Positions 34,957-47,129 are shown, counted from the stretch's first letter. The stretch is DNA of 64,000 nucleotides from Endomychus coccineus (GCA_958510875.1 OY294068.1:21060297-21124296), one strand, 5' to 3'. Notes: generated by a model from the sequence alone, not told the origin. Made by a program: numbers and translations.

Positions 34957-36262
34957 GCTTTTCTCATAATCTAAAGCTAAAGAGAAATGAATTCGTTGTA
35001 TTTCATGTAAGAATTGGGCGCATTGTGAACGTGCAGATGTTTGGAATCGTATCAAACAATACATGAATGTGAATTATGGGAATAATCCTTTTTTATATTC
35101 TGATACTTTTATTTCTGTTTATTAAAATTTCGTTTAACATTAGCTGAATTTCTTAGACAATTTGGCATTACTATAGCATAGGTATTTTTCACAAAAACTC
35201 AAAAAGTATGCCAACTTGAGCACTCTCTCCTAAATAGTTCTTGCCACAGGAAGAAATAAAGTTAGTTCTCATTATTATTTCCTAAACCTTTCAATTTGGC
35301 TTTTGCCAACATCGCAATTTGAAATACATACGAATATCTACATGTACATCAGATTGAGCTTACATTAGCGGTGTATGAGAATCTTGTGAGTCAGAGCGAG
35401 CCAGACCAATACCAATATCCTCTTTATACACAAAGCTGACTATAAACGTAAGTGTGAGGTCATTGACAAACGGCTTGGAGTAGAGACTAAGCTTACGACG
35501 GTACCGTTAGCTCTTAATGGCATAAGGCTAATATAGAGTGTGACAGATAAATATTAGAATTAAATAGTTTTTTGTGGGAAATTATATGTTGCACCTGTTC
35601 CCAAGATGTGATTGTGTGAATGAACATTTTTTTTACCTGGGAATACGCGAGTACAAGAGTTATGACTGAATAAAGTGCGTTGCAAAATGGCTTCCTATGT
35701 CTGATAATCTTCAAATCGACATAGCGACGTAGATATTACCATTGATTCAATCAATGGTAGTAGCGACGCCATTTATAATAGTGGTTAGTGAACGCGGCAC
35801 CTGTATTGGTTACAGTACAGAGGTCTATTCTTTCATAAATCAAGCTTAATAAGGTAATATTTCACGTCGTGACAGTCTCAGAATCGTTTCTGTATACATT
35901 CAATAATTTGACAGTTACTGATATCCTCTCCGTTCTAGACGATCAAGAAAATTTATTGAATTCAGGAAAAATTTGGAAATTGTTTAGGAAAATCTTTGCT
36001 ATCTAAAATTAAAAAAAATAACTATGAACAGTAAGATTTCATGTTTCATAACCTCATTGGATTTGAGAACCTTCGAAAAATTTCAATATGTTTAAAGTAG
36101 GTACCTATCTCAGGAAGTGTTTTCATGAGGATTTTCATTGAGAAAGTTTATCTGTCTGTATTTTTTATCGTAGTTCATCAACCGAGATAACGATAACGAA
36201 AAAACTTTTAAGTGAAATAAATTATCAGACAACGAATTAAGAACCAAATAAGTGATAAAAAG

Positions 36263-37143
36263 CAGGGCCGGATTTAGGAGTGGGCAGAGTGGACGACCGC
36301 CCACAGGCTTCCACCAAGTATAATATATTGAAAAAAATTTTGGCTTTCAACAAAAATGATAATTGTGTTAATATAGTTATAAATTCATAATTTTTGCTTA
36401 ATTTCATGCAGAATTCGTATTCACATATTTCAATTATTCATTTTACAATACAGAAGCAGGAAATATTGCATATTTAATATTTATGTAATGGCAGGTAGAA
36501 ATTGAAATAAGTTATTTCTGATGTCACGTTGCTTTGAAACACAACATAATAATAAGTTCATTGAAATTAGTTATTTAAATATTCCCGCGTGTTTAGTAGG
36601 TGGCGTGCCGTATTACAGATGAGTTACTAGTTTTTAGTCAATTTGTAGAATTTTACAAACAGTTTGCAGTAGAAAAAAAGATACTTCAGCCGTGAACATT
36701 TCATGTACGCGTTGATAATCAAAAAAACAGGTGCAGGATGCTTTTCCTAATATTCAGATAATTAAAAAAAATTATCTAGTTCTGATGATCACTAATCGTA
36801 AGGCTGAAAGATCCTTTTCAAAGTTAAAATTACTAAAAAAAACAGATTGTGAACGGCAATGAGCCAGAAACGTCTCAACGATCTCCCGCTTTTGAGTAGC
36901 AATAATTAATTAATTATTATTTGACGACTTGATCGACGAGAAAAGTGCCTTTGTAACGATAATTAATATTAGCACAAATGAATAATATATATATCTCCCA
37001 GAAAAGTTTTATTTAAATGACATTACAATTGCATTATAATTTTGTATTGTAAAAACATTTTGTGGCATTTAATATTACCGTCTACCATAGGGGTCTCACC
37101 AAAATTGTGCCCACAGGGCCCCACCACTCTAAACCCGGCCCTG
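36263..37143 (+). mobile_element. hAT element with decayed transposase tail and 8-bp target duplication
   Basis: Ends CAGGGCCGGATTTAGGAGTG and, inverse, CCCGGCCCTG. Flanked by ATAAAAAG (36255-36262) and ATAAAAAC (37144-37151), an 8-bp duplication with one change. At about 36780-36905 (plus) it encodes AERSFSKLKLLKK, then a stop and SRNVS..RF-type residues, matching the hATC dimerisation domain (AERSFSKLK..). 881 bp; internally deleted and non-autonomous. Confidence 0.9.
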
Positions 37144-37221
37144 ATAAAAACACCAGTACATACAAAACAAGTGAATATAAATATATTGTTAGAATCTAAT
37201 AAAATCTTTATTAATTTTCAG

Positions 37222-37364
37222 ATGCATTACCCGAGATAATAGGCAACAATTGCGAAACATGTGACCAAAGGCAATTTGCCAATGCCCGGAGAATAGCCAG
37301 ATTCGTTCAAAATAAATATCCTGACGTTTGGACTGCTCTAGTGCAAAAATATTCACGTGTTTAA
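37222..37364 (+). CDS. divergent chemosensory protein (OS-D), exon 2
   Basis: Acceptor TTTTCAG, then 143 bases to TAA at 37362-37364. The split codon (G + AT) gives Asp, followed by ALPEIIGNNCETCDQRQ, so the third and fourth cysteines are C-X2-C and lie 18 residues after the second, exactly the CSP spacing C-X6-C-X18-C-X2-C. The protein is 98 residues (about 77 mature) against about 105-115 mature for ordinary CSPs. The C-terminus stops at VQKYSRV and lacks the KYDPxGxYRxKYE tail. All four cysteines and the helix pattern are kept, so it is probably a functional, shortened member. Confidence 0.9.
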
Positions 37365-38218
37365 TTATTTTGATCACTACACATTAGTTGGTTACTGTAC
37401 AATTTTGTTTCCCAATTTTTAAACTAATCGTTAACTGCCAACGTTTTTGTTGGAGATGTATGTTCGCTTAACATTATTCAGCTCCGTGAAATGATGGTTG
37501 CCTAATGCTAATATCAATAATGAACATTGACAGTCATAAACTCGTAATTTTTATAATTCAGAATAGCATTTTCTAAATCTTATCTTAATAATACCATGAT
37601 TTACTTTCATTAAATAAGGAATTCAATGAGAACTATGTTCACTTCAAATATTTCACATGTCTCTCAAAATTGGGAATTATTAAGATTGTACTGAAACAGT
37701 GAAACGTAATAGTTAATAGGTAAATGTAGAGCTTTTTCATGACCAGCAGTGATCATTCTTATAAAACAATATCCATGAAAACATTGATTTGACAGAACAT
37801 ACATTTCTCGGCGATTTAGAAACAAATAAGTTCACTGTGAGAAGAACATTATTTGCAGTCTAAAGGTTGTCCCAGAACGGTGATGTTAGAAGCCATTATG
37901 AATACAAACCACCTACCACAAAATAGAACCTAATTGAAGGGAGAAGAGACGTTCTCAACAATGTCGCATCTTTTCCAACCATTTAGCAATGTATAAAATT
38001 TGATGATGTCAATAATAAATATTTCCACTTGTTCTGTAAGACTTACTTAAAAATTGTTCGAAAATATGTATCTGCATATTTATTGAAGGTAAATACTGTT
38101 GTCCTAAGCAGAAATTAGTATTGAAATCAAGACGTTTAAGAAATAGTTTTTCTGCAAGACGTGTTGCCTATCTATGCGGCGGTATATGACTTCAGTTATG
38201 TATCACGATTGATTAATA

Positions 38219-39521
38219 GTGGGTGTTTTTTTTAGAGGTATAGAACTTCGAATTGAAATAAAACACAAGAAAATCGTTTTAATATCCATCAATTTGGCTT
38301 TATTGGAAGGATAATTTTATGCCATTAATGTTTAAATATGATTTCGGGCATGTGGCCGCCGCGGCTGGCTCGAATAAATCCAATTCTACAGGTCCAATTT
38401 TCAACCACTTTTTCGAGCATATGGGGCCGTATGTTGGCAATAACGCCACGAATGTTGGCTTCCAAGTCCCCTAACGTTTCTGGTTTGTTGGCGTAGACGA
38501 GCGACTTCACATATCCCCAAAGAAAATAATCGAATGGTGTCAAATCACACGATCTTGGTGGCCAATTGGCAGGTCCATTCCGCGAAATTATGCGCTCATC
38601 GAATGTTTCCTTCAATAAATCGATTGTGACGTGCGCTGTGTGGCATGTAGCGCCGTCTTGTTGGAACCACAACTCATCCACATTCATGCCATCCAATTCG
38701 GGAACAAAATAGTCGGTTATCATGGCTCTATACCGGTCTCCATTAACGGTAACTGACTCTCCAGCATTATTTCGGAAGAAGTATGGCCCAATGACTCCAC
38801 CAGCCCATAGAGCACACCAAACAGTCAGTTTTTGTGGATGTAATGGCATCTCAAGGGTCTCATGTGGATTCTCTTCACTCCAAATGCGGCAATTTTGCTT
38901 GTTGACGTAGCCATTCAACCAAAAATGAGCCTCATCACTGAACAAAATTTTGCGATGAAAATCAGCATCGAGATCAATCTCATTTTCGGCCCATACACCA
39001 AAATCACGACGCATTGCATGGTCTCGCGGCTTTAATTCTTGCACAAGCTGGATCTTGTAAGGTCGCAAGCCAAGATCTTTGCGCAAAATCTTCCATAAAG
39101 TTGATGGACAAAGCTCCAATTGCTGTGCACGGTGGCGAATCGATTCATTCGGGTCCTCTTCAACACTTTGCTCTACAGCGGCAATTGTTTCTTCGGTGCG
39201 CACTGTTCGACGTCTCTGCGGATGCGTATTATCACATAGATTAAACGTAGTGCGAAAACGATCCATGGTTAACCGAATTAATTGCTCTGATGGACGATTA
39301 TGTCGACCATAAAATGGACGGAGCTTGCGTTAAACTTCGCGAACTGAACCATTATTTTCGAAATAAATTTGCACGATTTGCAAGCGTTGTTCTTTTGTCA
39401 ACCTGTTCATGATGAAATGGCAAACCAAACTAAATATTAATCACTTGACAGCTGACAAAATGGCCGCCAGTTAAAAAAGTGATGCCAACTTAAAGTTCTA
39501 TACCTCAATAAAAAACACCCT
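38219..39521 (-). mobile_element. 1.3-kb mariner-superfamily transposon, nearly intact
   Basis: Ends GTGGGTGTTTTTTTTAGAGG (left) and, inverse, AGGGTGTTTTTTATTGAGG, both continuing GTATAGAACTT. TA flanks it at 38217-38218 and 39522-39523. The homologous site in the neighbouring duplicate near 41280 reads GATCAATATAATATCAATGG with a single TA and no insert, which proves the boundaries. One transposase gene fills it. The insertion is younger than the duplication of the surrounding Penelope-like sequence. Confidence 0.92.
38325..39410 (-). pseudogene. mariner-type transposase with one premature stop
   Basis: ATG at 39410 opens a 361-codon frame. The only break is TAA at 39332-39330 (codon 27), in SVREV-stop-RKLRPFYG. 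From Met at 39266 the next 313 codons are uninterrupted. N-terminal helix-turn-helix domains (LTKEQRLQIVQIYFEN and AQQLELCPSTLWKILRKDL) precede the DDE domain. Catalytic Asps are in ILFSDEAHF, WFQQDGATCH and RSCDLTPFDY, with 36 residues between the last two. Length is normal. It may be inactive in this copy only because the first helix-turn-helix is cut off. Reinitiation at 39266 would leave the catalytic domain whole. Confidence 0.9.
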
Positions 39522-39539
39522 TATAATATCAATGGTATC

Positions 39540-41165
39540 ACTAATAGGCTGCAGGATAGATACAAATCAGTAGTATATATAGTAGTATATGCTTATGTAT
39601 AGTGTTAAAATGGCTTGCTACCGATAAGAAGAAAGCTTTTGAGCCAAAACGCCTGAAGAAAGTCAATTTGGAATTAATGGGGTTTTTAAGGGATTCCCCT
39701 TATTCCATTAATTTGCATTTCTCCCTTATACATTTCCATCCCTTCTAAATTACCTAGATATTTGTCATTACTAGTTCAAGAGTGTTAAGCTTTCTTGAGA
39801 ATTGGGGTGCCCAATATTTAAAATATGTTTGGCTAACACTGATTTTTCACCATTTTTTCTGTTTATGTGGGCAAAATGTTAATTCATACCAAGTTAGAAT
39901 ATTCCTTCTAGTTTTGAGAACGACTCACAATCGATTTTGTAATCCGGATGTATTGGAGTCCAAAACTTTCATAAGTGTTGCCCAAACGGGTATTTAGCTC
40001 GTTCTTACATCTAAAAACTGGTTGTATTGCTAATTTAAAAAACAAGTTTTGGAATTTGTTAATTATAGAAGGATGATAAGTACAACTATTGAATTTTATT
40101 GAACTATTTGAAGGTAGTGGCTCTAATTTTGTTAATTGATTGCATTTCAATGTTCTTTATGCTTAAAAATCAAGTTATTGATCGAAGATCTGCTATAACC
40201 ATTGGTCCAATGCTATATGCTGAAGTTTTTCAATTTCGTTGTTATCATTTTGCTGGCTCAAAGGGAGATTTATCTATGAACAAGACTATTAAATGGAGGT
40301 ATCTTATAATTAACTGGTGTAACTGAATCCGAGGGGTATACTACAAAGGAAGGAAAGGAAGTTACTTTTCTGTTTCTATTTCTACAGTAAATTTGAGTGA
40401 ATCAAATTGACTATTAAGCGTGTTCACGGATATAGACCAGGGTCATTTTCTAGGAATTTGTTGATTTTTCTTAATTAAATGTAACACGACTATGTATGAG
40501 CTTTGTGAATGTCATAATCATGATCGGCAACTTTGAAAACCCCCGAGATCTAGAATTTGTTACATTTTATGAAAAAAAATTAACAAATTCCTAGAAGATG
40601 AGGTGGTTACCGGGACTCAGGGTACATCAGGTATTGCAGAAGAGTTTTTTCACGTCGTAATCATCACTAGCAACCTTATCACCTCTTGAACAGTTAACAA
40701 ACATTAAAAATAATTTGTTAATTAATATCATCGATATCCAGGGCGTCAGGACGCCCGGATGCCCTTGGGGAGGTTCAAGGGGAGCTCAGGGAATTGTTTT
40801 GATAGCATATTCGTGTTCAGCGACCCCAAAAACTCCCGAGAAACCAATTCGAGTCCGTTTCACGCATTATCCACCAAGTACTTGTTGTATCTTTTGGCTG
40901 TAAATGCAACAATTTTTTCCGCATAACAAAAATACGGGACAAAGTTTCTAAATCACTTTCTGAATCGAATGCAGAAAACCGCATCTCAATCCATCCAACT
41001 GCTCCAACTTTGGAAAGTTTGGCCTATTTTAGTGCTTTATTTCCTCGACTAATCGGGGATATTACCATTTGGAAGCCATTTCTTCAGAATATTTATCAAT
41101 TCAGGGATTGGGGTATTCGTAAATAGTGAAACAACATCAAATGAAACGAGTGTATCACTAGGTTA
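39540..41165 (-). pseudogene. Penelope-like element relic X
   Basis: Read right to left: RT motif DTLVSFDVVSLFTNTPIPEL (41160-41060), then after about 800 bp of other sequence the FKLAIQPVFRCKNELNTRLG segment (40060-39990), then SVLAKHILNIGHPN near 39800. All are parts of a Penelope-like RT plus endonuclease protein. A monomer of the 154-bp foldback repeat sits at 40405-40625. The frame is destroyed. Its left continuation (38095-38218) is split off by the mariner insertion. Confidence 0.65.
40405..40625 (-). repeat. isolated monomer related to the 154-bp foldback repeat
   Basis: Contains AGAATTTGTTACATTTTATG then TTAACAAATTCCTAGAAGATG, the inverse of the unit at 56492. A second TTTTCTAGGAATTTGTTGATT in opposite orientation at 40450 makes the monomer itself a small fold-back. 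Confidence 0.65.
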
Positions 41166-43754
41166 AAGTCTTAAGCCGAAATTAGTCTTGAAATCATGAC
41201 GTTCAAGAAACAGTTTTTCTGCAAGACGTGTTGCCTATCTGCGGCGTTATATGACTTATGTTATGTATCACGATTGATCAATATAATATCAATGGTATCA
41301 CTAATAGACTGCAGGACAGATACAAATTAGTAGTTTATATAGTAGTATATTCTTATATATAGTGTTAAAATGGCTTGCTACCGATAAGAAGAAAGCTTTT
41401 GAGCCAAAAGGTCAGGAGAACGTCATTTGGAAGTAATGGGGCAAATAAGGGATTCCCCTCAGCAAGAGATAAATCTGTATTCATTAAATTTCGTTTTCCC
41501 TTTATACATTTCCATCCCTTCTAAATTACCTAGATATTTGTCATTACTACTGTGTTCAAGAACGATAAACTTTCTTGAGAAGTGACGTGACCAATATTTA
41601 AAATATGTTTGGCTAACACTGATTTTCACCATTTTTTTCTCTTTATTTGGGCAAAATGGTATCCATACCAAATTAGAATATTCCTTCTAGTTGTGAGAAC
41701 AACTCACAATCGATTTTGTAATCCGGATTTATCGAAGTCGAAAAACTTTATCATAGGTGTTGCCCAAACGGGTTTTTAGCTCGTTCTTACATCTAAAAAC
41801 GGGTTGTATTGCAAATTAAAAAAACAAATTTTGGAATTTGGTAATTACAGAAGGATGATAAATATGTACAGCTTTTGAATTTTATTGAACTATTTGAAGG
41901 TAGTGGCTCTAATTTGGTTAATTGGTTGCATTTCAATGTTCTTTATGCATAGAAATTAAGTTATTGATCAAAGATTTGTCGTAGCCATTGTCCAACGTTA
42001 TTTATTTATAATTTTGCTGACTCAAGGGGAGATTTATCTATGAACAAGTCTATTAAATAGAGCTATCTTATAATTATTAATTGGTGTAACTGAATCCGAG
42101 GCTATTGGGCGTATTCATGGCTATACACTTGGGTCATTAAGCCCATGATAGCATATGGATGACCAAAGACTCTGCTGGGGAGATCCGAAGGCTAATGAGC
42201 ATTCAAGGCAAGCTTGCCTGGCTGCCACGGGAGCTACGAGAACAACCCCAACAGCCTCTTCAAAAGTCTTACTGAACATACCACCACTTCACATTTACAT
42301 ACAAGGCGAAGCCAAGTACAGTCACTAGTACACTGTTCAGAGGGCAAGCGCACATAAGCAAATTACATGTAAGATGCACAACGAGCTATAAAATTAGTTG
42401 GAGACCGACCCCATTATGCGGATGCCATCGGATGAGATGCTTCCCAAGTATAGCTTCGAGAAAAACTTTAAAATAAATAGTCATAACAGACGGAAAGGCG
42501 TGGAAGGGAAGTCCTCCAATAAATGCAGAAATGGTCTGTTACCACAGACGGCTCAAAAATCGAGGAAGGAGCAGAATCAGGAATATATATAGCCAAGTCG
42601 AAGACAAGCATCTCACTGAGTTTGGACAAATACAGGCTTATATTTCAGGCAGAAGTTGCTGCAATACATCATTGTGCCGAAGAGCTATAAAGGCAAGAGT
42701 TTCACCATCGCCATATACTCTGACAGCCACGCATTCAGTTCATTACAGGTCAATTCCAAACTTGTCTGGGACTGCTGAGAAACTCTACAAGAGTTGGGGA
42801 GTCAAAAAAGACTGTTTACATAGGCTACAAAGGCAACGAAGAGGCTGATTCACTGGCCCGAGAAGGAACACGTAGTGCTGTAATTGGTCCAGAACCCTTC
42901 TGTGTTATAGTGAAAGCGCTGCACAAATCATATAACAGTACTTGGTGGAAAAATCAATTTCGAGAATGGTGAAACAAGGCGCCGGGAATGAGACAGGGCA
43001 AAGAGTTCATTAAACCATCACTAAAATTCACGAAGTACCTTGTAAGCCAGAATAGAAGACTAAATAGAATCAAGGTTGGGCTCCTGACAGGGCATTGTAG
43101 ACTCAGATAACACATGAACAACATTTGACTGGCAGATACACTCTATACAGGCTGTGCCAAGAAGACGAGGAGAGCTTAGTAGACATACTGTGCTACTGTA
43201 AAGGCCTAACAAGGTTAAGGTTCTCAACGACAGGAAATAAAAACCACAACCGCCACATTATATGGAGGACCTGGGGTCTGGCCTATGGAGTCTAGTAATG
43301 AAGACGGGTCTAGACAATAATTCTGCAAAGTTCAAGGTGGTAAGGCTCCTATGCCATAAGCCCCATACAAATGTTCGAAATCGTTACTTATCATCGACAT
43401 TAATGTACCAAATTTTTAGTGTACTGATTCAATTTTGATTTCATGAAGGTTTGGAGTTCACTTAGAAACATATTGGCCAAAGAAGGAGAGAGTGGATTGC
43501 CATCCGCTTGTTTATTTATAGTTCTTGATAAAAGTGAATTAATTTTGCTCCAAACATATAGACTTAAGGGTCACGTATTCTGTGCAGTTTGTATCGGGGA
43601 TATTGATATTTGGAAGCCATTTGTTCAGAATATTCATCAACTCAGGGATAATCGTAGATAGTTGAACAACAGCAAATGAAACGAGTGTATCGCCAGGTTC
43701 AAGTTTGAAATCTTTCAATTTTGCAATTAGTTCCAAAGAATTTCTCCCAGACAA
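41166..43754 (-). pseudogene. Penelope-like element relic Y (tandem with X), split by a LINE
   Basis: RT motif DTLVSFAVVQL..IPELMNIL at 43700-43600. C-terminal part at 42090-41280 is collinear with 40320-39520 of relic X (roughly 85-90% identical by eye), ending NDKYLGNLEGMEMYKGKTKFN. The block 42120-43340 between the two parts is a LINE fragment in the opposite strand. Positions 41160-41280 match 38095-38218, so X and Y are tandem copies of one element. Confidence 0.65.
42120..43340 (+). pseudogene. LINE RNase H and zinc-knuckle fragment
   Basis: Frames read TTDGSKIEEGAESGIYIAKS (first catalytic Asp), FQAEVAAIHHCAEEL (Glu), IAIYSDSHA (Asp) and GYKGNEEADSLAREGT (last Asp), the D-E-D-D layout of RNase H in R1/I/Jockey-type ORF2 proteins. 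Then LLTGHCRLR and a Cys-rich CRLCQEDEESLVDILCYCKG knuckle. Stops and shifts (one after CAEEL, near 42690) make it a pseudogene. Confidence 0.8.
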
Positions 43755-43759
43755 ACTTG

Positions 43760-44840
43760 GTGCGGCTTGGAAGTTGGTAAATTCCTCAACTAATCACTTC
43801 GTTATGTTATACGTTGGACAATTAATGTTTGAAATGATTGGTCTCATTGAATTATCTACTTTATGAATCTTTGGTACTTGGTAGCCGAAATGTTCTCAGT
43901 ACTTTAAACGTACATTCAGTATCAAGGCCTTATTTATGGTAAGAGCATTATTTATTCGGAAATTTATTCTCTCAACATGATTTCATCAATACAATGCTCT
44001 TAAAATTTACTCAACTATTTTGTGTCATTTCTATTGTGCTATTTATCAGGACGGTTAACTAAACATCATCATGAAGAAGAGTGAGTGAATTTTTGGTGGA
44101 TACTTGAATGAAACTATATTCTTAATAAGACTTTACTTTTATTCATAACATAACATATAAAGTATTAAAGTAATCATACATTTCTTAGTAATACTGCTAC
44201 ATATTCACATGGGTGCAACAATTTAGAAACCAGTTTTGACGGCTAATATAAAAAGTAACTCATTGATTTCATGCCTTCTATCATGCAATAATATATAGAA
44301 TGTTGATAAGTTTTAGAGATAATATTGCTATCGAAAATATTTCTATCTGAATAAAATCTTAGTTCCTGTCACGTTTCATGTCCATTTTTTTCGTTCGCTT
44401 CAAATTTAACTTAGTTAACATATCAGTGACATTATCTTTCTTGATTGTATTCATTACAATATCTCCATGACGAATCACTGTGGAATCTTCCAGAGATTAT
44501 ACCCAAAAGATTATATTTAAAAACTGGTTTCTTATCTATCAATGCCTAACGTTATGATTGCGTATTCTATCCATATTATTTAGATTCTGGACATAGAGGG
44601 AAGGTAATTATTATTTGTAACATATATCGGTTCTTGGAATCTAAAAACGATATAACGCTCATGCAATCATTTCTGTATTGGGAAATTCCCAGACTTATAT
44701 TAGTATACATCAACAAGTAAGTATTGCTTTCGTTTGTGAAAGTGAGATGGACAAAATCATTAGCATATTTGCTGGTGTTATAATAACAAAAAAATTTGTC
44801 CCAAATTGAACATTGGATGGAACGAAAATGAACTGGGGGG
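43760..44840. other. AT-rich sequence downstream of the canonical CSP gene
   Basis: No gene recognised. No canonical AATAAA was found close to the CSP stop codon; the nearest on the minus strand is near 44137. Confidence 0.4.
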
Positions 44841-45034
44841 TTAAGCTTTCTTTGTGGTTTTCAAATGCTCTTCATGTCGCTTCCTGAACATTCCTTGTGG
44901 ATCATATTTTTTGAGCAATCGGTCCCAATCTTTAGGCCTATGCTGCATCAAGTGACTTGAGACTTTCTCGGCGACCGATTTTTGTTTCGCACTGCAGTTC
45001 GAACATGCTCCTGCCAAAGCATCTGGTAGTGTTT
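44841..45034 (-). CDS. chemosensory protein (OS-D), exon 2
   Basis: Acceptor TTTTCAG|AAAC at 45035-45034, stop TAA at 44843-44841. With the split codon (A + AA = Lys) it reads KTLPDALAGACSNCSAKQK, then HLMQHRPKDWDRLLKKYDPQ, and a basic tail GMFRKRHEEHLKTTKKA. Cysteines 3 and 4 are C-X2-C and stand 18 residues after cysteine 2. WDRLLKKYDPxGxxRKR is the usual CSP C-terminal signature. The whole protein is 126 residues, standard for the family. Confidence 0.95.
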
Positions 45035-45114
45035 CTGAAAATTGAAAACGTTATAAATATTTTCAGTATTGATGGCAACCAAACCTAAACTAATATATTT
45101 TTTTCAATAGTAAT

Positions 45115-45560
45115 ATTCAGTAAAAAAGAGCTGGATATTAATCCCAAGAAAACGGAAATGATTATTTTCACTAGAAAGTACAAGACAGTACCCACAAGAG
45201 TCTTACTTAAGGCAGTCAGGTCCATCAGCGACCAGGCCATTAACTCAAGAGTCATTTTAGATGAAACTTTTATGGAAACAACAACTGGAACAACAGAATC
45301 GCAAACTTACTGATTGCAGTTGGCCACAAATGGTGCCTAAGGCCAAATACCACGATGAGGAACATTCTTAAGACCAGGATGACGTATTCCTCGGTGGTGT
45401 GTTTTCTTTTATACATTGACAGGGAAACGATAGGTAAACTTATAATGTTCGAGGAACATCTCGTCAGCCAGCACTCGGGGACTGCCGCGGTAAAGCTATT
45501 GCATAGCACTACGCCACTGGAAAAAGTTGGGCAGAAAAACATCCACTACCCCTTCAAAAT
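45115..45560 (+). pseudogene. LINE RT C-terminal fragment inside the CSP intron
   Basis: Reads LDINPKKTEMIIFTRKYKT, then SISDQAINSRVILDE, like the post-RT region of R1/Jockey-type LINEs (INPxKTEMVLFTRK). The later part contains YNVRGTSRQPALGDCRGKA in another frame. The 38-bp piece 45471-45508 recurs in inverse at 55441-55478, and a related piece occurs near 3295-3340. Confidence 0.6.
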
Positions 45561-45624
45561 CTTCACGAATTATGAGTAAAAAAGAGTATCATCTTGATCT
45601 CTATGAAGAGTATTCTGTGACAAG

Positions 45625-45662
45625 CATAGATAACTCTACTACCGGTAGTAGAGTTATCTATG
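45625..45662. repeat. perfect 38-bp palindrome
   Basis: CATAGATAACTCTACTACC followed directly by its exact reverse complement, centre ACCGGT. No spacer and no mismatch. It lies at the left border of the helentron-like repeat starting near 45665, so it may be a transposon terminal hairpin. Confidence 0.95.
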
Positions 45663-45664
45663 GT

Positions 45665-46450
45665 GACACGTGTCAGTTGACTTGTAAACACAATTTTATA
45701 TGAAAGTTTTAACGTTCAGATCTCGATAGCGCTTCCGGCTCCGGGATTTTCACGTGGCCTATCGAAAATAGAAGGTTCGAATTGTATAAAAACACAATTG
45801 CATGAACGCCAGACGTCTTACGTAATTAGCTACGAACGTAATAATTTTGACATATCCTCGAGAAGCTCGCTGCGCGTAAGTTAGAGTTTATATATTTTAC
45901 CTCTATTTTGTTAATTTGGGGCCGTTTCGAACCCCGTGCGGCCGGCGCCAGTTGTAATAAAGTATTTTGGGCTATGGGCCGCTAGCTTTTACCCGCTTTC
46001 GGTATATTTGAGTAGCTAGAAAATTCCCTTTCGTATGTCGCATGTCAGATGCTAGTAGGTGACAGCTGAGAATACCTCAAACTGTTTTAGTTAAATTTTC
46101 CTATTTAATGGACATTTTGGGGCCCGAGAGTATGCTATTTAGTTGGCCCCGTTCATAAACTAACGACATGGAGCGAAAACCGCATGCGATAAGTCCTCGT
46201 TAAGACGTTCTATTTACCGTAAATTTGCACTTTCCTAACTCGCGAGCTACGCGCTTCTCACGTGAACGTCATTCGATTTATCGGAAATTAACTAATTCAA
46301 AACAGTTTTCGACCCACTTTGGGGATATTTCGTTACGGTATTTGTTTTTTGTTTTTTTAGATTTTCATTACGGTATTTGTCTTTTGTTTTTTTTCTTGAT
46401 TCGGTCGCCGCGCTCAAAGCCCGCGATAAAAGCTATATGCAATAGCTTAA
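45665..46450 (+). mobile_element. non-autonomous helentron-like repeat (copy A)
   Basis: Collinear with 53380-53930 (shared TTTTCACGTGGCCTATCGAAA, TTTTGGGGCCCGAGA, AACTCGCGAGCTACGCGC, TCACGTGAACGTCATTCGAT). It ends at 46395-46450 with GGTCGCCGCGCTCAA..GCGATAAAAGCTATATGC, the inverse of the start of copy B at 53311-53362. Inverted terminal blocks around such elements fit helentrons. No coding capacity. Confidence 0.6.
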
Positions 46451-47129
46451 AACTATTAAATTATTGAAATTAGTTCCACCAAATCAATATTGAATATCAG
46501 TTCCTATTATCAAGTATGCATCATACATTTGAAAGTATAATTTTGCCAATAATAAACACTGACTCTATTTTAGACATCTGAGATCACACTGTATTCACAA
46601 TAGTGTTGACAAAGAATGACATTATTAAAAAATTATATAGAATTCACAGATTTTTATTTATAGCCCTTTTCAGGGTCGATCATCAGATGATGCTGGTAAC
46701 TCATGGACAGCGAGTTCAAATTATAAGACCATATCCAGTATGAAGTGAAGCATCTATTATTGATAATTACAAAATACTTGTTGTATTTGCAATTATGCAT
46801 CTCTCGTCGGAATGTTAACTATTTTGTAGATGTTCGATGATTCAGACGAGCAACGATTATTTTTATACTGGATATGACGTTTATTACTTTCAGATGGATA
46901 ACAATATATTCACAATTGTTTTAATACATTCTTCTTCTTGATACGAAAGGAGAAAGTTGAGTGGAACCATGTAGTTGAGTACATTGCGTTTTCTTGTCGC
47001 AACGTTACACTTATCTGATGTTGATTTTATCTTTAGTATAATGACAGAGAAATTAGTAGAATTTTTGAAATCCTGATGTGAAGTGAAACATATGCAACAA
47101 TGTTTGAATATGTGAATAATGGTAATGCA

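Larger units (their letters stand above)
33460..37221 (+). other. intron of the divergent CSP gene (3,762 bp, phase 1)
   Basis: GTGACT donor and TTTTCAG acceptor. It holds the unidentified ORF at 34648-34956, a perfect 23-bp palindrome at 35737-35759 (TACCATTGATT, C, inverse) and the hAT element at 36263-37143, which ends only 78 bp before the acceptor. The rest is AT-rich with nothing recognised. Confidence 0.8.

Noticed and set aside
35737..35759. 23-bp palindrome in the CSP intron as a regulatory site
   Set aside because: Short AT-rich palindromes of this size arise by chance; no second copy or other support was seen.
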